This document shows, piece after piece, positions 7,474 through 14,955 of a stretch of DNA of 17,610 bases (within the stretch, counting starts at the first letter, position 1; every line of letters starts with the position of its first letter). The notes under the pieces are model-generated. The model was not told the DNA's origin. It ran no database searches and saw nothing but the letters and a program-made list of their open reading frames with translations. Both the position numbers and the translations under genes were made by a program. The stretch lies in the NCBI GenBank assembly GCA_002477465.1, contig DLPV01000052.1, positions 1-17,610 on the forward strand, read 5' to 3'. The DNA comes from Gammaproteobacteria bacterium UBA7449. Lineage in GTDB: Bacteria; Pseudomonadota; Gammaproteobacteria; Pseudomonadales; Pseudohongiellaceae.

Positions 7474-8160
7474 CTATTGGCCGGTCAACAGCGGGTAGAG
7501 TTTCGCAAGAACTTCGCGGCGAATCGGCGGCCTCACCACGGCAGTCAGCTCACCCTGCGGGTTTACCAGGGAGACATGGATATTGTGATTCATCATGTAA
7601 TCGCCTGCTTGCATATCTGGCATAGCCGGCATCTCATGACCCATGTCTACCATATCCTCATCGACCTTGCTGAAGGCAACAAAAAACTGCGCAGCGATGT
7701 TCGCAGTTTCAGCCTCCGAGCCGATCAAGCCAATAAACTCTGAATCAAATCGCTGAACGTATTCCCTCACCCCGTCAATACTGTCACGTTCTGGATCGAC
7801 CGATACAAATACAACTTGCGGTAAGGCCTGGTCTGGCTGTGCCTGTAGCGCCCTATAGGTCTGAGCGAGCTCAGACATGGTAATCGGGCAGACATCCGGG
7901 CAAGAGGTAAAGCCAAAGAATACCAGGGACCATTGGCCGAGAAAGTCTTCATTGGTGAAGGCGTTATTGTCCTGGTCTGTTAGCTCAAAAGAGGTCAATG
8001 CAAACGGCTCTGGATACTTGATAGCACCGAGCTCATTTAACTGATTAACCACAGCAACTTCGCTGCGCGCCGTAATCAAGGTCGCCAACCAGTAAATCAG
8101 CAGCAGGTCGAATGCGACGAAGGCCGCCAGGGAGATTTTGGTGTTACGTGAAAGCTGCAC
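7474..8160 (-). CDS. Sco1/SenC/PrrC family copper chaperone for CuA of cytochrome oxidase
   Basis: Membrane-anchored periplasmic thioredoxin-fold protein that delivers copper to, or reduces, the CuA site of oxidase subunit II. It has 228 residues with an N-terminal membrane anchor at about 9-30. The copper motif is C87-P-D-V-C91 (TSCPDVCPITM), and the third ligand is His192 in the MNHNIHVSLVNP segment. Between about 168 and 191 lies a Met/His-rich stretch (MVDMGHEMPAMPDM and nearby Mets) not present in the typical Sco proteins I know; it may bind extra Cu(I) (inference). The gene is downstream of ctaB by 17 bp on the same strand, and both are divergent from the cox operon, which fits an oxidase assembly role. 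Confidence 0.93.
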   Translation of the reverse strand: MQLSRNTKISLAAFVAFDLLLIYWLATLITARSEVAVVNQLNELGAIKYPEPFALTSFELTDQDNNAFTNEDFLGQWSLVFFGFTSCPDVCPITMSELAQTYRALQAQPDQALPQVVFVSVDPERDSIDGVREYVQRFDSEFIGLIGSEAETANIAAQFFVAFSKVDEDMVDMGHEMPAMPDMQAGDYMMNHNIHVSLVNPQGELTAVVRPPIRREVLAKLYPLLTGQ

Positions 8161-8177
8161 GTGGCAAAGCTCAGGAC

Positions 8178-9062
8178 TTAGAACAGGTAGTGGTCTACAA
8201 CCAGGGCTACAAACAGCAGCGCCAGATAGACAATTGAGTACTTGAAAGTATCCATTGCCGTGCTCGGTACTGGACTACGCATCAGCTTTAGCGACCAGAA
8301 CATGAAACCGGCACCGAGGGCCAGAGCCGCTGTCAGGTATAGCAGGCTGCTCATGCCTGAGAAGTAGGGAATGACGCTGATTACCACCAGAATCGCTGTG
8401 TATACCGTGATGTGAATCTTGGTGACTCGCTCGCCGTGGGTGACCGGTAGCATTGGAACGCCTGATTTCGCGTATTCTTCCTTACGGTGGATCGCCAGCG
8501 CCCAGAAATGTGGAGGCGTCCAGGCGAAGATAATTAGCACTAAAACGACGGCGTCTGCTTCGATCGTGCCGGTAACTGCAGACCAGCCCAGCAATGGCGG
8601 CATGGCCCCAGCGAGCCCGCCAATGACAATATTCTGCGGTGTCGCGTGTTTGAGATAACCCGTGTAGATGAAGGCATAGCCGATAAATGATGCCAGGGTC
8701 AGCCAGGCTGAGAGTGGATTGACCCAGAGCAGCAGGATCGCCATGCCGGCGAGCCCAATTACCGCGGCAAATACGCCGGCCTGCAGGGGATCGACTCGGC
8801 CCTGGGGAATTGGACGATTGTGGGTTCGTTTCATTACCACATCGATTTTTCGATCGATCAGGTGATTGACCACCGCGCCCGAGCCAGCGACCAATGCTAT
8901 GCCCAGGTTACCCAGCACAAGCACGTCGACCGGCACCATGCCGGGTACTGCCAAGAACATGCCCACCAAAGACGTCAGAATCATGAGCATAACCACACGG
9001 GGTTTGCACATTTCATAGTAGTCACGCCAGGTGGCGGCTGAGTTGGTGGTGATATCAGTCAA
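8178..9062 (-). CDS. ctaB: Protoheme IX farnesyltransferase (heme o synthase)
   Basis: Integral membrane UbiA-family prenyltransferase that adds a farnesyl group to heme b to make heme o, the precursor of heme a. It has 294 residues (E. coli CyoE 296) and about nine membrane helices. The prenyl-diphosphate/Mg site is N66-HLI-D70-RKI-D74, followed by KRTHNRP. The YLKHATPQNIVIGG loop, the WTPPHFWALAIHRKEEY segment and MLPVTHGE are all diagnostic. The start is a TTG at 9062: an in-frame TGA lies two codons upstream, and the next Met (residue 18) would cut off the N-terminal TWRDYYEMCKP segment conserved in close relatives. Also called cyoE. CtaA, which converts heme o to heme a, is not in the window. 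sco follows 17 bp downstream. Confidence 0.95.
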   Translation of the reverse strand: MTDITTNSAATWRDYYEMCKPRVVMLMILTSLVGMFLAVPGMVPVDVLVLGNLGIALVAGSGAVVNHLIDRKIDVVMKRTHNRPIPQGRVDPLQAGVFAAVIGLAGMAILLLWVNPLSAWLTLASFIGYAFIYTGYLKHATPQNIVIGGLAGAMPPLLGWSAVTGTIEADAVVLVLIIFAWTPPHFWALAIHRKEEYAKSGVPMLPVTHGERVTKIHITVYTAILVVISVIPYFSGMSSLLYLTAALALGAGFMFWSLKLMRSPVPSTAMDTFKYSIVYLALLFVALVVDHYLF

Positions 9063-9711
9063 TGCTCAATTCCGCAGCGAGTTTAGGTTTCGTAAGAAAT
9101 CGCTGATCACTAATCAACGGATGTAAAACCCGAGGCGTGGTCCGTCCAAACGACTACTTTTCGATTTGCTGTCGCATTGCCAAGTCGCACTTAGCAGCGA
9201 AGCAGGATTCTACCCATTTCTCGCTCTTCATTTAAGCTCGCTTCTCGACAGCGGAACGGATTTTCACAGATTTTCTAAACGATTGTTAGTGAATTTCTTC
9301 ATTATAAATTGAAGCTGACAGTTTCCTGTCATAACTGCCAGTTTTTCCGCATGATTACCCGCTTTCTTGGCTATAATCACTTGCGAGAAAAGGCAATTTT
9401 CTATAGCATTTCGGTCCGCGTGAGGTGTGTCATTTTGCTAATCTTTTCAAAGCTTTCAGGGCTTGATTGAGAAGAGCTTAGTGAGGCAATTACCCCATCC
9501 AGAAAACAATAATAATTAGGATGAAAGCTCGGGAAATTTAGTCAATGATTGGGCGTATTTGAAGCTTGCTCGTGGAAATTGCAAAACGTTTTCGAGTGGC
9601 GTAATTAAGAAAACAAGTAGACCCTGCCTCTGACTCGAGATCCACCGGTGTATTCATCAGTGGGCGCTATGTTGGGAGCAGGATTAATTTTTTTAGAAGG
9701 AAATTCGGTTT
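9063..9711. other. 650-bp gene-free region between divergent ctaB and the cox operon
   Basis: No convincing gene is visible on either strand. The left part should hold the ctaB-sco promoter, but I see no good hexamer pair there. The middle holds two 20-bp-spaced direct repeats, a perfect TATAAT and an inverted repeat, described separately. From the TATAAT to the coxB start there would be a leader of about 330 nt; it contains short palindromes such as AAAACGTTTT (9583-9592) but no obvious structured RNA that I recognise. Confidence 0.5.
9315..9402 (+). promoter_or_regulatory. Candidate activator-dependent promoter of the cox operon
   Basis: Direct repeats CTGACAGTTT (9315-9324) and CTGCCAGTTT (9335-9344) are exactly 20 bp apart, that is, two helical turns. 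The first also lies in the inverted repeat GACAG-TTTC-CTGTC (9317-9330). A perfect TATAAT follows at 9372-9377, while the -35 position around 9349-9354 has no recognisable hexamer, which is what an activator-dependent promoter looks like. Just downstream lies AGAAAA-GGCAA-TTTTCT (9386-9402), an inverted repeat where a repressor could bind. The regulators are unknown. Confidence 0.35.
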
Positions 9712-11067
9712 ATGACTTTAGCGGTCGTCATCTTTCTTCTGGTCGTCGGATCGATCATTTTTCATTTCGCGAGCCCCTGGTGGTTCACCGATATTGCTAC
9801 CGATTGGGGTTCTATCGATTTCACCATTAATGTGACTTTTTGGGTTACTGGTTTCGTGTTTGTCGCTTGCAACGTGTTCCTAGCGTATTGCATCTGGAAG
9901 TTCCGGAAGAAGCCAGGCCACAAGGCCGTTTATGAGCCTGAAAACACCAAATTAGAGGCGTGGCTGTCTGTTTTTACTACAGTCGGGGTCATTGCGATGC
10001 TGGCGCCGGGCCTTTTCGTCTGGGCGACGTTCGTCACCCCACCAGACAATGCGCTTGAATATGAGGTGCTCGGCCAGCAGTGGCAGTGGCAGTTCCGCTA
10101 TCCGGGCGCCGACGGTATTCTGGGCACCGCCGATACCGGGTTTGTCTCCGAATCTAACCCCTTCGGCGTCAATCCCGAAGACCCCAACGGCATGGATGAT
10201 GTCGTCGTTAATGACCCCGATATGCACCTGGCAGTGAATCAACCTGTGAAAGCGCTGCTGCGCTCAAACGACGTATTACACAACTACACAGTTCCTCAGT
10301 TCCGCGTGAAGATGGACCTAGTGCCGGGTCTGGTTTCCTACCTCTGGTTTGACCCAACCAAAGAGGGAACCTACGACATCATGTGTGAGGAGTTATGTGG
10401 TATTGGCCACTTCGTCATGCGCGGCTCTGTAACAGTTGAATCACAGGCGGCGTTCGACTCATGGCTCGCATCTCAGCCAACATTTGCCGAGACACAGAAT
10501 GCTGCTGGGCCCGACATCGCAGCCGGCCAAGCTCAGTATGCCGCTTGCGCCGCCTGCCACGGCGCTAATGGAGAAGGCAATCAGGCGTTAAACGCACCCA
10601 AGATCGCCGGCCAGCAACCCTGGTACATCGAGAGACAATTGAACCATTTCAAGCAAGGCGCGCGAGGTGGCGACGGTGATACTAACGGGGCGCAGATGAC
10701 CGCTTTTGCCAGCATGCTGACAACGGACGAAGCCGTTCGAAACATCTCGGCTTACATTGCAACTTTCCCGGATAATCCGGCACCCACGACCATCTCAGGC
10801 GACATAGCGAATGGCTACGATATTTACGATCGAAACTGCGCTGCTTGCCATTTGGATAATGGAGCTGGCGTCTGGTATACGGACGCTCCAAAGCTCGCGG
10901 GCATGAGCGATTGGTACTTCGTCACCCAGATAAGCAACTTCCGCGCTGGAATCCGCGGCTTGCATGCCGATGATGACTACGGCGAACAAATGGTTCAAAT
11001 GGCAACAGCCATGGGGGACCTGGACGAGATCGAAGACGTGGCTGCCTACATCAACACATTGCGCTAG
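9712..11067 (+). CDS. coxB: Cytochrome c oxidase subunit II with fused diheme c4-like domain
   Basis: Takes electrons from periplasmic carriers and passes them through CuA to subunit I. It has 451 residues: hydrophobic segments at about 1-20, 40-62 and 84-106, then a cupredoxin domain. CuA ligands are complete: H190, C225, E227, C229, H233 and M236 (LHNYTVP; CEELCGIGHFVM). An acidic, Asn/Pro-rich insertion (about 134-170) separates QWQWQFRYPG from the rest of the fold. The C-terminus (about 268-451) adds two c-type heme domains with C279AAC282H283 and C376AAC379H380, PKIAGQ/PKLAGM motifs and candidate Met ligands M329 and M427 or M430, resembling cytochrome c4. This makes the enzyme caa3-like with two extra hemes. 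AGAAGGAAA lies 9 bp before the ATG. First gene of the cox operon. Confidence 0.95.
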   Translation: MTLAVVIFLLVVGSIIFHFASPWWFTDIATDWGSIDFTINVTFWVTGFVFVACNVFLAYCIWKFRKKPGHKAVYEPENTKLEAWLSVFTTVGVIAMLAPGLFVWATFVTPPDNALEYEVLGQQWQWQFRYPGADGILGTADTGFVSESNPFGVNPEDPNGMDDVVVNDPDMHLAVNQPVKALLRSNDVLHNYTVPQFRVKMDLVPGLVSYLWFDPTKEGTYDIMCEELCGIGHFVMRGSVTVESQAAFDSWLASQPTFAETQNAAGPDIAAGQAQYAACAACHGANGEGNQALNAPKIAGQQPWYIERQLNHFKQGARGGDGDTNGAQMTAFASMLTTDEAVRNISAYIATFPDNPAPTTISGDIANGYDIYDRNCAACHLDNGAGVWYTDAPKLAGMSDWYFVTQISNFRAGIRGLHADDDYGEQMVQMATAMGDLDEIEDVAAYINTLR

Positions 11068-11135
11068 CCCAAGAAGTAATCAGAGATTTTGAAATTAGTG
11101 CCACAAGGCAAAAGTATATCGTTTAGGAGTAAACA

Positions 11136-12926
11136 ATGGCCTACGTACCATTAGCTGACCAAGACCAAGAAATGGAGATGCATCATCCTCATAGCTGGGT
11201 CGAAAAATACGTTTGGAGCCAAGATCACAAAGTAATTGCCATTCAGTATGGTGGCCTCGCAGTACTGACAGGGATCGTCGGCTTGGTCCTCTCCCTTCTG
11301 TTCCGATTGCAGCTGGGGTTTCCTGAATCAGTCGATTTTGTGGACCCGAATTTTTATTACCAAGCGGTGACCATGCACGGCATGATCATGGTGGTTTACT
11401 TTCTAACTGCCCTGTTCTTGGGAGGCTTTGGCAATTACATGGTTCCGCTCATGCTGGGCGCCAGGGACATGGTCTTTCCTTTCCTGAACATGATGTCAGT
11501 CTGGACATTTTTGATCTCTGTGATCATTTTAATGGCCAGCTTCTTTGTCGGCGGTGGTCCCACAGGCGCCGGTTGGACACTTTACCCACCGCAAACCACA
11601 ATGGCAGGTACGCCAGGGCATGACGCCGGCATCATTTTAATGCTGGTTTCGCTTGCTGTCTTCGTCGTGGCTTTTACCATGGGCGGCCTCAACTATGTGG
11701 TCACGATTTTACAGTATCGCTGTCGCGGCATGACCCTGATGCGGATGCCCCTCACTATATGGGGAATATTTGTCGCAACGGTTCTGGGTTTGTTTGCTTT
11801 CCCGGCACTCCTGGTTGCTTGCATTATGATGATGTTCGATACCCTGCTGGGTACAAGCTTCTTTATGCCGGCCGTAATCGAGTCAGGAAGCCCTCTTGAT
11901 TATGAGGGTGGTAGCCCGATTCTATTCCAGCATTTATTTTGGTTCTTTGGGCACCCTGAGGTTTATATCGTCGCGCTACCTGCGTTCGGACTGGTTTCAG
12001 ATGTGCTGAGCGTGCACGCGCGCAAGAACATCTTCGGTTACCGCATGATGGTTTGGGCGATTATCGCAATCGGCGGCTTAAGTTTTATTGTTTGGGCACA
12101 CCACATGTATGTGAGTGGCATGAACCCTTATTTTGGTTTCTTCTTCGCGACAACAACTCTCATCATTGCGGTTCCGACGGCCCTAAAGGTCTACAACTGG
12201 TTGCTGACGCTTTGGGAAGGTGATATTAGGTTAAATGCGCCAATGTACTTCGCCATTGGCTTTATCTTCACTTTCATTCACGGTGGCCTGACCGGTTTAT
12301 TTCTCGGGAACGTCGTAATCGATTTGCCGTTATCCGACACTTACTTCGTTGTGGCGCATTTCCACCTGGTCATGGGCGTTTCACCTATCTTGGTGCTATT
12401 TGCAGCGATCTATCATTGGTATCCAAAGCTCAGCGGACGGATGTACAACGAAACAATGGCCAAAGCGCATTTTTGGATTACTTTCTTGGGTGCCTACGCG
12501 ATTTACCTACCGATGCACTATCTTGGATTTTTAGGTGTACCCCGTCGTTACTATGCGCTTGGAAGCACAGACTTCATCCCCGCATCTGCACAGGAATTGA
12601 ATTCCTCGATAACCATCGCAGCGCTGATCGTGGGAACTGCTCAAATTCTGTTCTTCATTAACATAATTGGCAGTTTGAAGTGGGGCAAAAAGGCTGATCC
12701 AAACCCTTGGGGGGCAGCGTCTCTAGAGTGGCAAACCCCTGACACGCCACCGAAACACGGTAACTGGGGCGATGAACTGCCTACCGTCTACCGCTGGGCT
12801 TATGACTACAGCGTGCCGGGTGCACCCGAGGATTTCATTCCTCAAAACACACCTGAAAGGGTGACGCCTGCTGCCAGCGATGAGCACATTGATACGGACA
12901 AAGATTCGACATTGGCAGACGTATGA
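11136..12926 (+). CDS. coxA: Cytochrome c oxidase subunit I, A1-type heme-copper oxidase
   Basis: Catalytic proton-pumping subunit that reduces O2 to water. It has 596 residues and twelve membrane helices. All key residues are present: heme a ligands H81 and H410; heme a3 ligand H408; CuB ligands H273, H322 and H323; the cross-linking Tyr277; E275 in GHPEVY; D111, N100 and N118 of the D channel; and K351 of the K channel. This places it in the A1 subfamily. The C-terminus extends well beyond the last helix, past the usual NPWGA...LEW segment, ending in a hydrophilic tail of about 55 residues. AGGAG precedes the ATG. The stop overlaps the next start in ATGA (12923-12926), so the two genes are translationally coupled. 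It is preceded by coxB with a 68-bp gap. Confidence 0.97.
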   Translation: MAYVPLADQDQEMEMHHPHSWVEKYVWSQDHKVIAIQYGGLAVLTGIVGLVLSLLFRLQLGFPESVDFVDPNFYYQAVTMHGMIMVVYFLTALFLGGFGNYMVPLMLGARDMVFPFLNMMSVWTFLISVIILMASFFVGGGPTGAGWTLYPPQTTMAGTPGHDAGIILMLVSLAVFVVAFTMGGLNYVVTILQYRCRGMTLMRMPLTIWGIFVATVLGLFAFPALLVACIMMMFDTLLGTSFFMPAVIESGSPLDYEGGSPILFQHLFWFFGHPEVYIVALPAFGLVSDVLSVHARKNIFGYRMMVWAIIAIGGLSFIVWAHHMYVSGMNPYFGFFFATTTLIIAVPTALKVYNWLLTLWEGDIRLNAPMYFAIGFIFTFIHGGLTGLFLGNVVIDLPLSDTYFVVAHFHLVMGVSPILVLFAAIYHWYPKLSGRMYNETMAKAHFWITFLGAYAIYLPMHYLGFLGVPRRYYALGSTDFIPASAQELNSSITIAALIVGTAQILFFINIIGSLKWGKKADPNPWGAASLEWQTPDTPPKHGNWGDELPTVYRWAYDYSVPGAPEDFIPQNTPERVTPAASDEHIDTDKDSTLADV

Positions 12927-13537
12927 GCCTTATAAAGACAGTTACGGAAAAGCCCTGGGAACGCAAGGGCGTCATCGGTGGAATGGAGCCCGAGGGAACA
13001 TTCGACACTGAAGCGGAACGAGTTGCGCTGACGTTTTTCCTCGTCATCGCAACCGTTATATTTTCCCTCTTTATGGTCAGCTATTACATCCGCATGGAAC
13101 TGCCTGACTGGGAGCCGCTGTCTGAGCCAGCGCAGCTATGGTTTAACACCGGATTATTGGTAGCCAGCAGTGCGTTTTTTCAGTGGGCAAGAAATATTGT
13201 GGCTCGCGGCGATAGTAAGAACTTATACACGTCGTTTTTCGGCGCTGGTGTTCTTGCTATACTTTTTATCGTGGCCCAATTAGTCACCTGGAATCACCTG
13301 CAAGCAGGTGGTTTCTATTTAAGCTCGAATCCCGCTAATGCTTTCTACTACTTGCTGACAGGCCTGCACGCGCTGCATCTAGCCGGTGGTCTGTGGGTTT
13401 GGAGCAAAAGTGCGATCCGCCTGGTTTCGGGTGGCGAGCCTGAAGACATCAAGCTCAGCATCGAACTCTGCACCGTCTACTGGCACTTCTTGCTGCTGGT
13501 TTGGATAGTGATGTTCGCGGTTCTGTCCAATACATAA
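12923..13537 (+). CDS. Cytochrome c oxidase subunit III-like protein, first copy (CoxO-like)
   Basis: 204-residue membrane protein of the heme-copper oxidase subunit III family, with five predicted helices (about 33-56, 72-89, 103-123, 139-160 and 180-202). Family marks are the TGLHALHLAGG segment (146-156) and the final YWHFLLLVW segment. Compared with the second copy at 13581-14258 it lacks two acidic positions: Thr122-Trp replaces Glu-Trp in the third helix, and Leu191 replaces the Asp of HFVDLVW. It is therefore a diverged partner rather than a duplicate. The start overlaps the coxA stop by 4 bp. Paired subunit III-like genes after subunits II and I recall the alternative oxidase operon coxMNOP of Bradyrhizobium. 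Its role could be structural or in proton uptake to subunit I; this is inference. Confidence 0.88.
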   Translation: MSLIKTVTEKPWERKGVIGGMEPEGTFDTEAERVALTFFLVIATVIFSLFMVSYYIRMELPDWEPLSEPAQLWFNTGLLVASSAFFQWARNIVARGDSKNLYTSFFGAGVLAILFIVAQLVTWNHLQAGGFYLSSNPANAFYYLLTGLHALHLAGGLWVWSKSAIRLVSGGEPEDIKLSIELCTVYWHFLLLVWIVMFAVLSNT

Positions 13538-13580
13538 GAAGAATTGATATACGCTTTAACTGTACTTAAGGGAAAACTAG

Positions 13581-14258
13581 ATGAGTGAAGCAGCAACAGC
13601 TGGCGCGGTCGGCCATGACGGGATGGATGGTTTCGTAGACGACTGGAGTGCCGACAAACAGGCTTATCATGTGCCTTGGGGCAAGGCCATGATGTGGATT
13701 TTCTTGGTCTCGGATACATTTATCTTCTCCTGCTTTCTGGTGGGATATTTGCACGCTCGAGTCACGACAACCCAGCCCTGGCCTCCGCAGAGTGAAATTT
13801 TTGCACTGTCTTTTGGCGGCGCACCGATTCCCCTGATTCTCATTGCGATCATGACCTTCGTGCTCATTACGAGCTCGGGCACCATGGCAATGGCAGTGAA
13901 TTACGGCTATCGCAGGGACAAGACCAAAACGTTCTGGCTGATCTGCGCCACTGCAGCGTTTGGCGCCACCTTCGTCAGTATGCAGGCGTTTGAGTGGTCC
14001 AAGTTGATTGCTGAAGGCGTGCGCCCTTGGACAAACCCATTCGGCGCGACACAGTTTGGCTCCGTCTTTTTTATGGTGACTGGATTCCATGGTTTACACG
14101 TAACCGGCGGGGTGATCTATCTACTCTGGGTCGCTCAGCGGGTTAAGCGAGGATATTACGATGACAAGGGCTTTGAGATCGTAGAGATCGCGGGTCTGTA
14201 CTGGCACTTCGTTGACCTCGTTTGGGTATTTATCTTTGCATTTTTCTACTTATTGTAA
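13581..14258 (+). CDS. Cytochrome c oxidase subunit III, second copy (CoxP-like)
   Basis: 225-residue subunit III family protein with five predicted helices (about 34-58, 82-106, 118-137, 157-182 and 203-224). The more canonical of the two copies, it has QAFEW with Glu138 in the third helix, TGFHGLHVTGG (167-177) and YWHFVDLVWVFIF near the end with Asp212. A hydrophilic N-terminus of about 30 residues precedes the first helix. AAGGGAAAA lies upstream of the ATG. There is a 43-bp gap from the first copy and 12 bp to the next gene. Subunit III stabilises the oxidase and helps proton entry into subunit I. Sharing an operon with another subunit III-like gene suggests both sit in one complex, or that they are alternative partners; the sequence cannot decide. 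Confidence 0.92.
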   Translation: MSEAATAGAVGHDGMDGFVDDWSADKQAYHVPWGKAMMWIFLVSDTFIFSCFLVGYLHARVTTTQPWPPQSEIFALSFGGAPIPLILIAIMTFVLITSSGTMAMAVNYGYRRDKTKTFWLICATAAFGATFVSMQAFEWSKLIAEGVRPWTNPFGATQFGSVFFMVTGFHGLHVTGGVIYLLWVAQRVKRGYYDDKGFEIVEIAGLYWHFVDLVWVFIFAFFYLL

Positions 14259-14270
14259 GAGAGGACGACA

Positions 14271-14645
14271 ATGGCTTCGGCTGAAGGACAACAACACCCT
14301 CTGGGTATTTATTACAAAATTTGGGGACTGCTGTTTGTTCTCAGTGCATTCTCATACGCCGTCGATTATTTCGAGGTGCAGGGTGCCCTGCGCTGGACAC
14401 TGGTCCTCCTATTCATGGTATTGAAAGCTGGTTTTATTGTGGCCATCTTCATGCACGTGGTCTGGGAAAGGATGGCTCTCGTACTGACTATTTTAGGACC
14501 GCCGGTAGTGTTGCTACTTTTGATTGGTCTCATGGCAGTTGAAGGTGCTTACACCGAGGAAACGCGTTTCAACTATCGTGGTCATGATCGCGATGCTGTG
14601 GCTTTAGGGCCTAGCGATATCCATCATGAAGAAGAAGCTCACTAG
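14271..14645 (+). CDS. Cytochrome c oxidase subunit IV-like small membrane protein
   Basis: 124 residues with three membrane helices (about 13-33, 41-63 and 68-92) and a hydrophilic, His/Glu-rich C-terminus (SDIHHEEEAH). The LKAGFIVAIFMHVVWER segment is the signature of prokaryotic subunit IV/CoxD-type proteins, which support oxidase assembly and stability. GAGAGGA lies just before the ATG. It is the last gene of the cox operon, and the rho-independent terminator begins 16 bp after its stop. The family is assigned from one motif plus context, so the exact subfamily is less sure than for the other subunits. Confidence 0.87.
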   Translation: MASAEGQQHPLGIYYKIWGLLFVLSAFSYAVDYFEVQGALRWTLVLLFMVLKAGFIVAIFMHVVWERMALVLTILGPPVVLLLLIGLMAVEGAYTEETRFNYRGHDRDAVALGPSDIHHEEEAH

Positions 14646-14661
14646 TTTTTTCGAAACTTAC

Positions 14662-14697
14662 AAAAGGGGCTATAGTCTAACTATAGCCCCTTTTTTC
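14662..14697 (+). terminator. Rho-independent terminator of the cox operon
   Basis: A perfect 14-bp stem, AAAAGGGGCTATAG (14662-14675) with CTATAGCCCCTTTT (14681-14694), loop TCTAA, followed by more T residues. It starts 16 bp after the stop of the subunit IV-like gene. The A/T tracts flanking the GC core mean it might also act weakly on transcripts coming from aroE on the opposite strand, though it lies about 260 bp beyond the aroE stop. Confidence 0.93.
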
Positions 14698-14903
14698 TTG
14701 ACCAGGATTTACCAGTCTTAATCAGAAATTGTCAGCGCGAAAGCCAAGGCAACAGTGCTGCTTGTTTCCGTAGCCAAAAAACCGGCATCAATGACTAAAT
14801 TGAACCTATTCTTGAGATTGCCAAAAACGTCTGCCTGGAACCCGTGAACAAGAAATCCACTGAGCCCAGCCTTGAGGAATTTAGGCGGTCAATGGCCAGT
14901 TCG

Positions 14904-14927
14904 CTGGGTTTTGATCTGGGTTTTGAG
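14904..14927. repeat. Two tandem copies of a 12-bp unit
   Basis: CTGGGTTTTGAT followed directly by CTGGGTTTTGAG, in the non-coding 255 bp between the cox terminator and the aroE stop. The second copy can pair with AAAGCCCAG at 14933-14941 to form a 9-bp stem with one G-T pair, but no T run follows on either strand, so a terminator for aroE is not supported. Nothing else in 14698-14955 is recognisable. Confidence 0.45.
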
Positions 14928-14955
14928 CACGTAAAGCCCAGGTAAAGCTTGGAAC

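Noticed and set aside
9104..9116. TGAT-CACTA-ATCA, resembling an FNR/Anr box upstream of ctaB
   Set aside because: The spacer is 5 bp rather than the 4 bp required, and the outer bases are not symmetric; not enough to call an anaerobic regulator site.
9154..9231. 25-codon ATG reading frame on the minus strand in the gap upstream of ctaB, with two Cys
   Set aside because: Weak ribosome site, no recognisable family, and frames of this size are common by chance in 650 bp. Conservation in relatives would be needed.
9648..9830. 60-codon frame starting upstream of coxB
   Set aside because: It overlaps the start of coxB out of frame, has no family resemblance, and coxB has a far better ribosome site.
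13566..14090. 174-codon minus-strand frame opposite the second subunit III gene
   Set aside because: Long, but lies antisense to a clear membrane protein gene; its translation is Cys/His/Arg-rich, as expected for a reverse-complement shadow.
14718..14888. 56-codon open frame on the minus strand downstream of aroE
   Set aside because: It has no start codon, the plus strand is also open over much of it, and the translation resembles nothing I know. Could be a decayed fragment but is not supportable.
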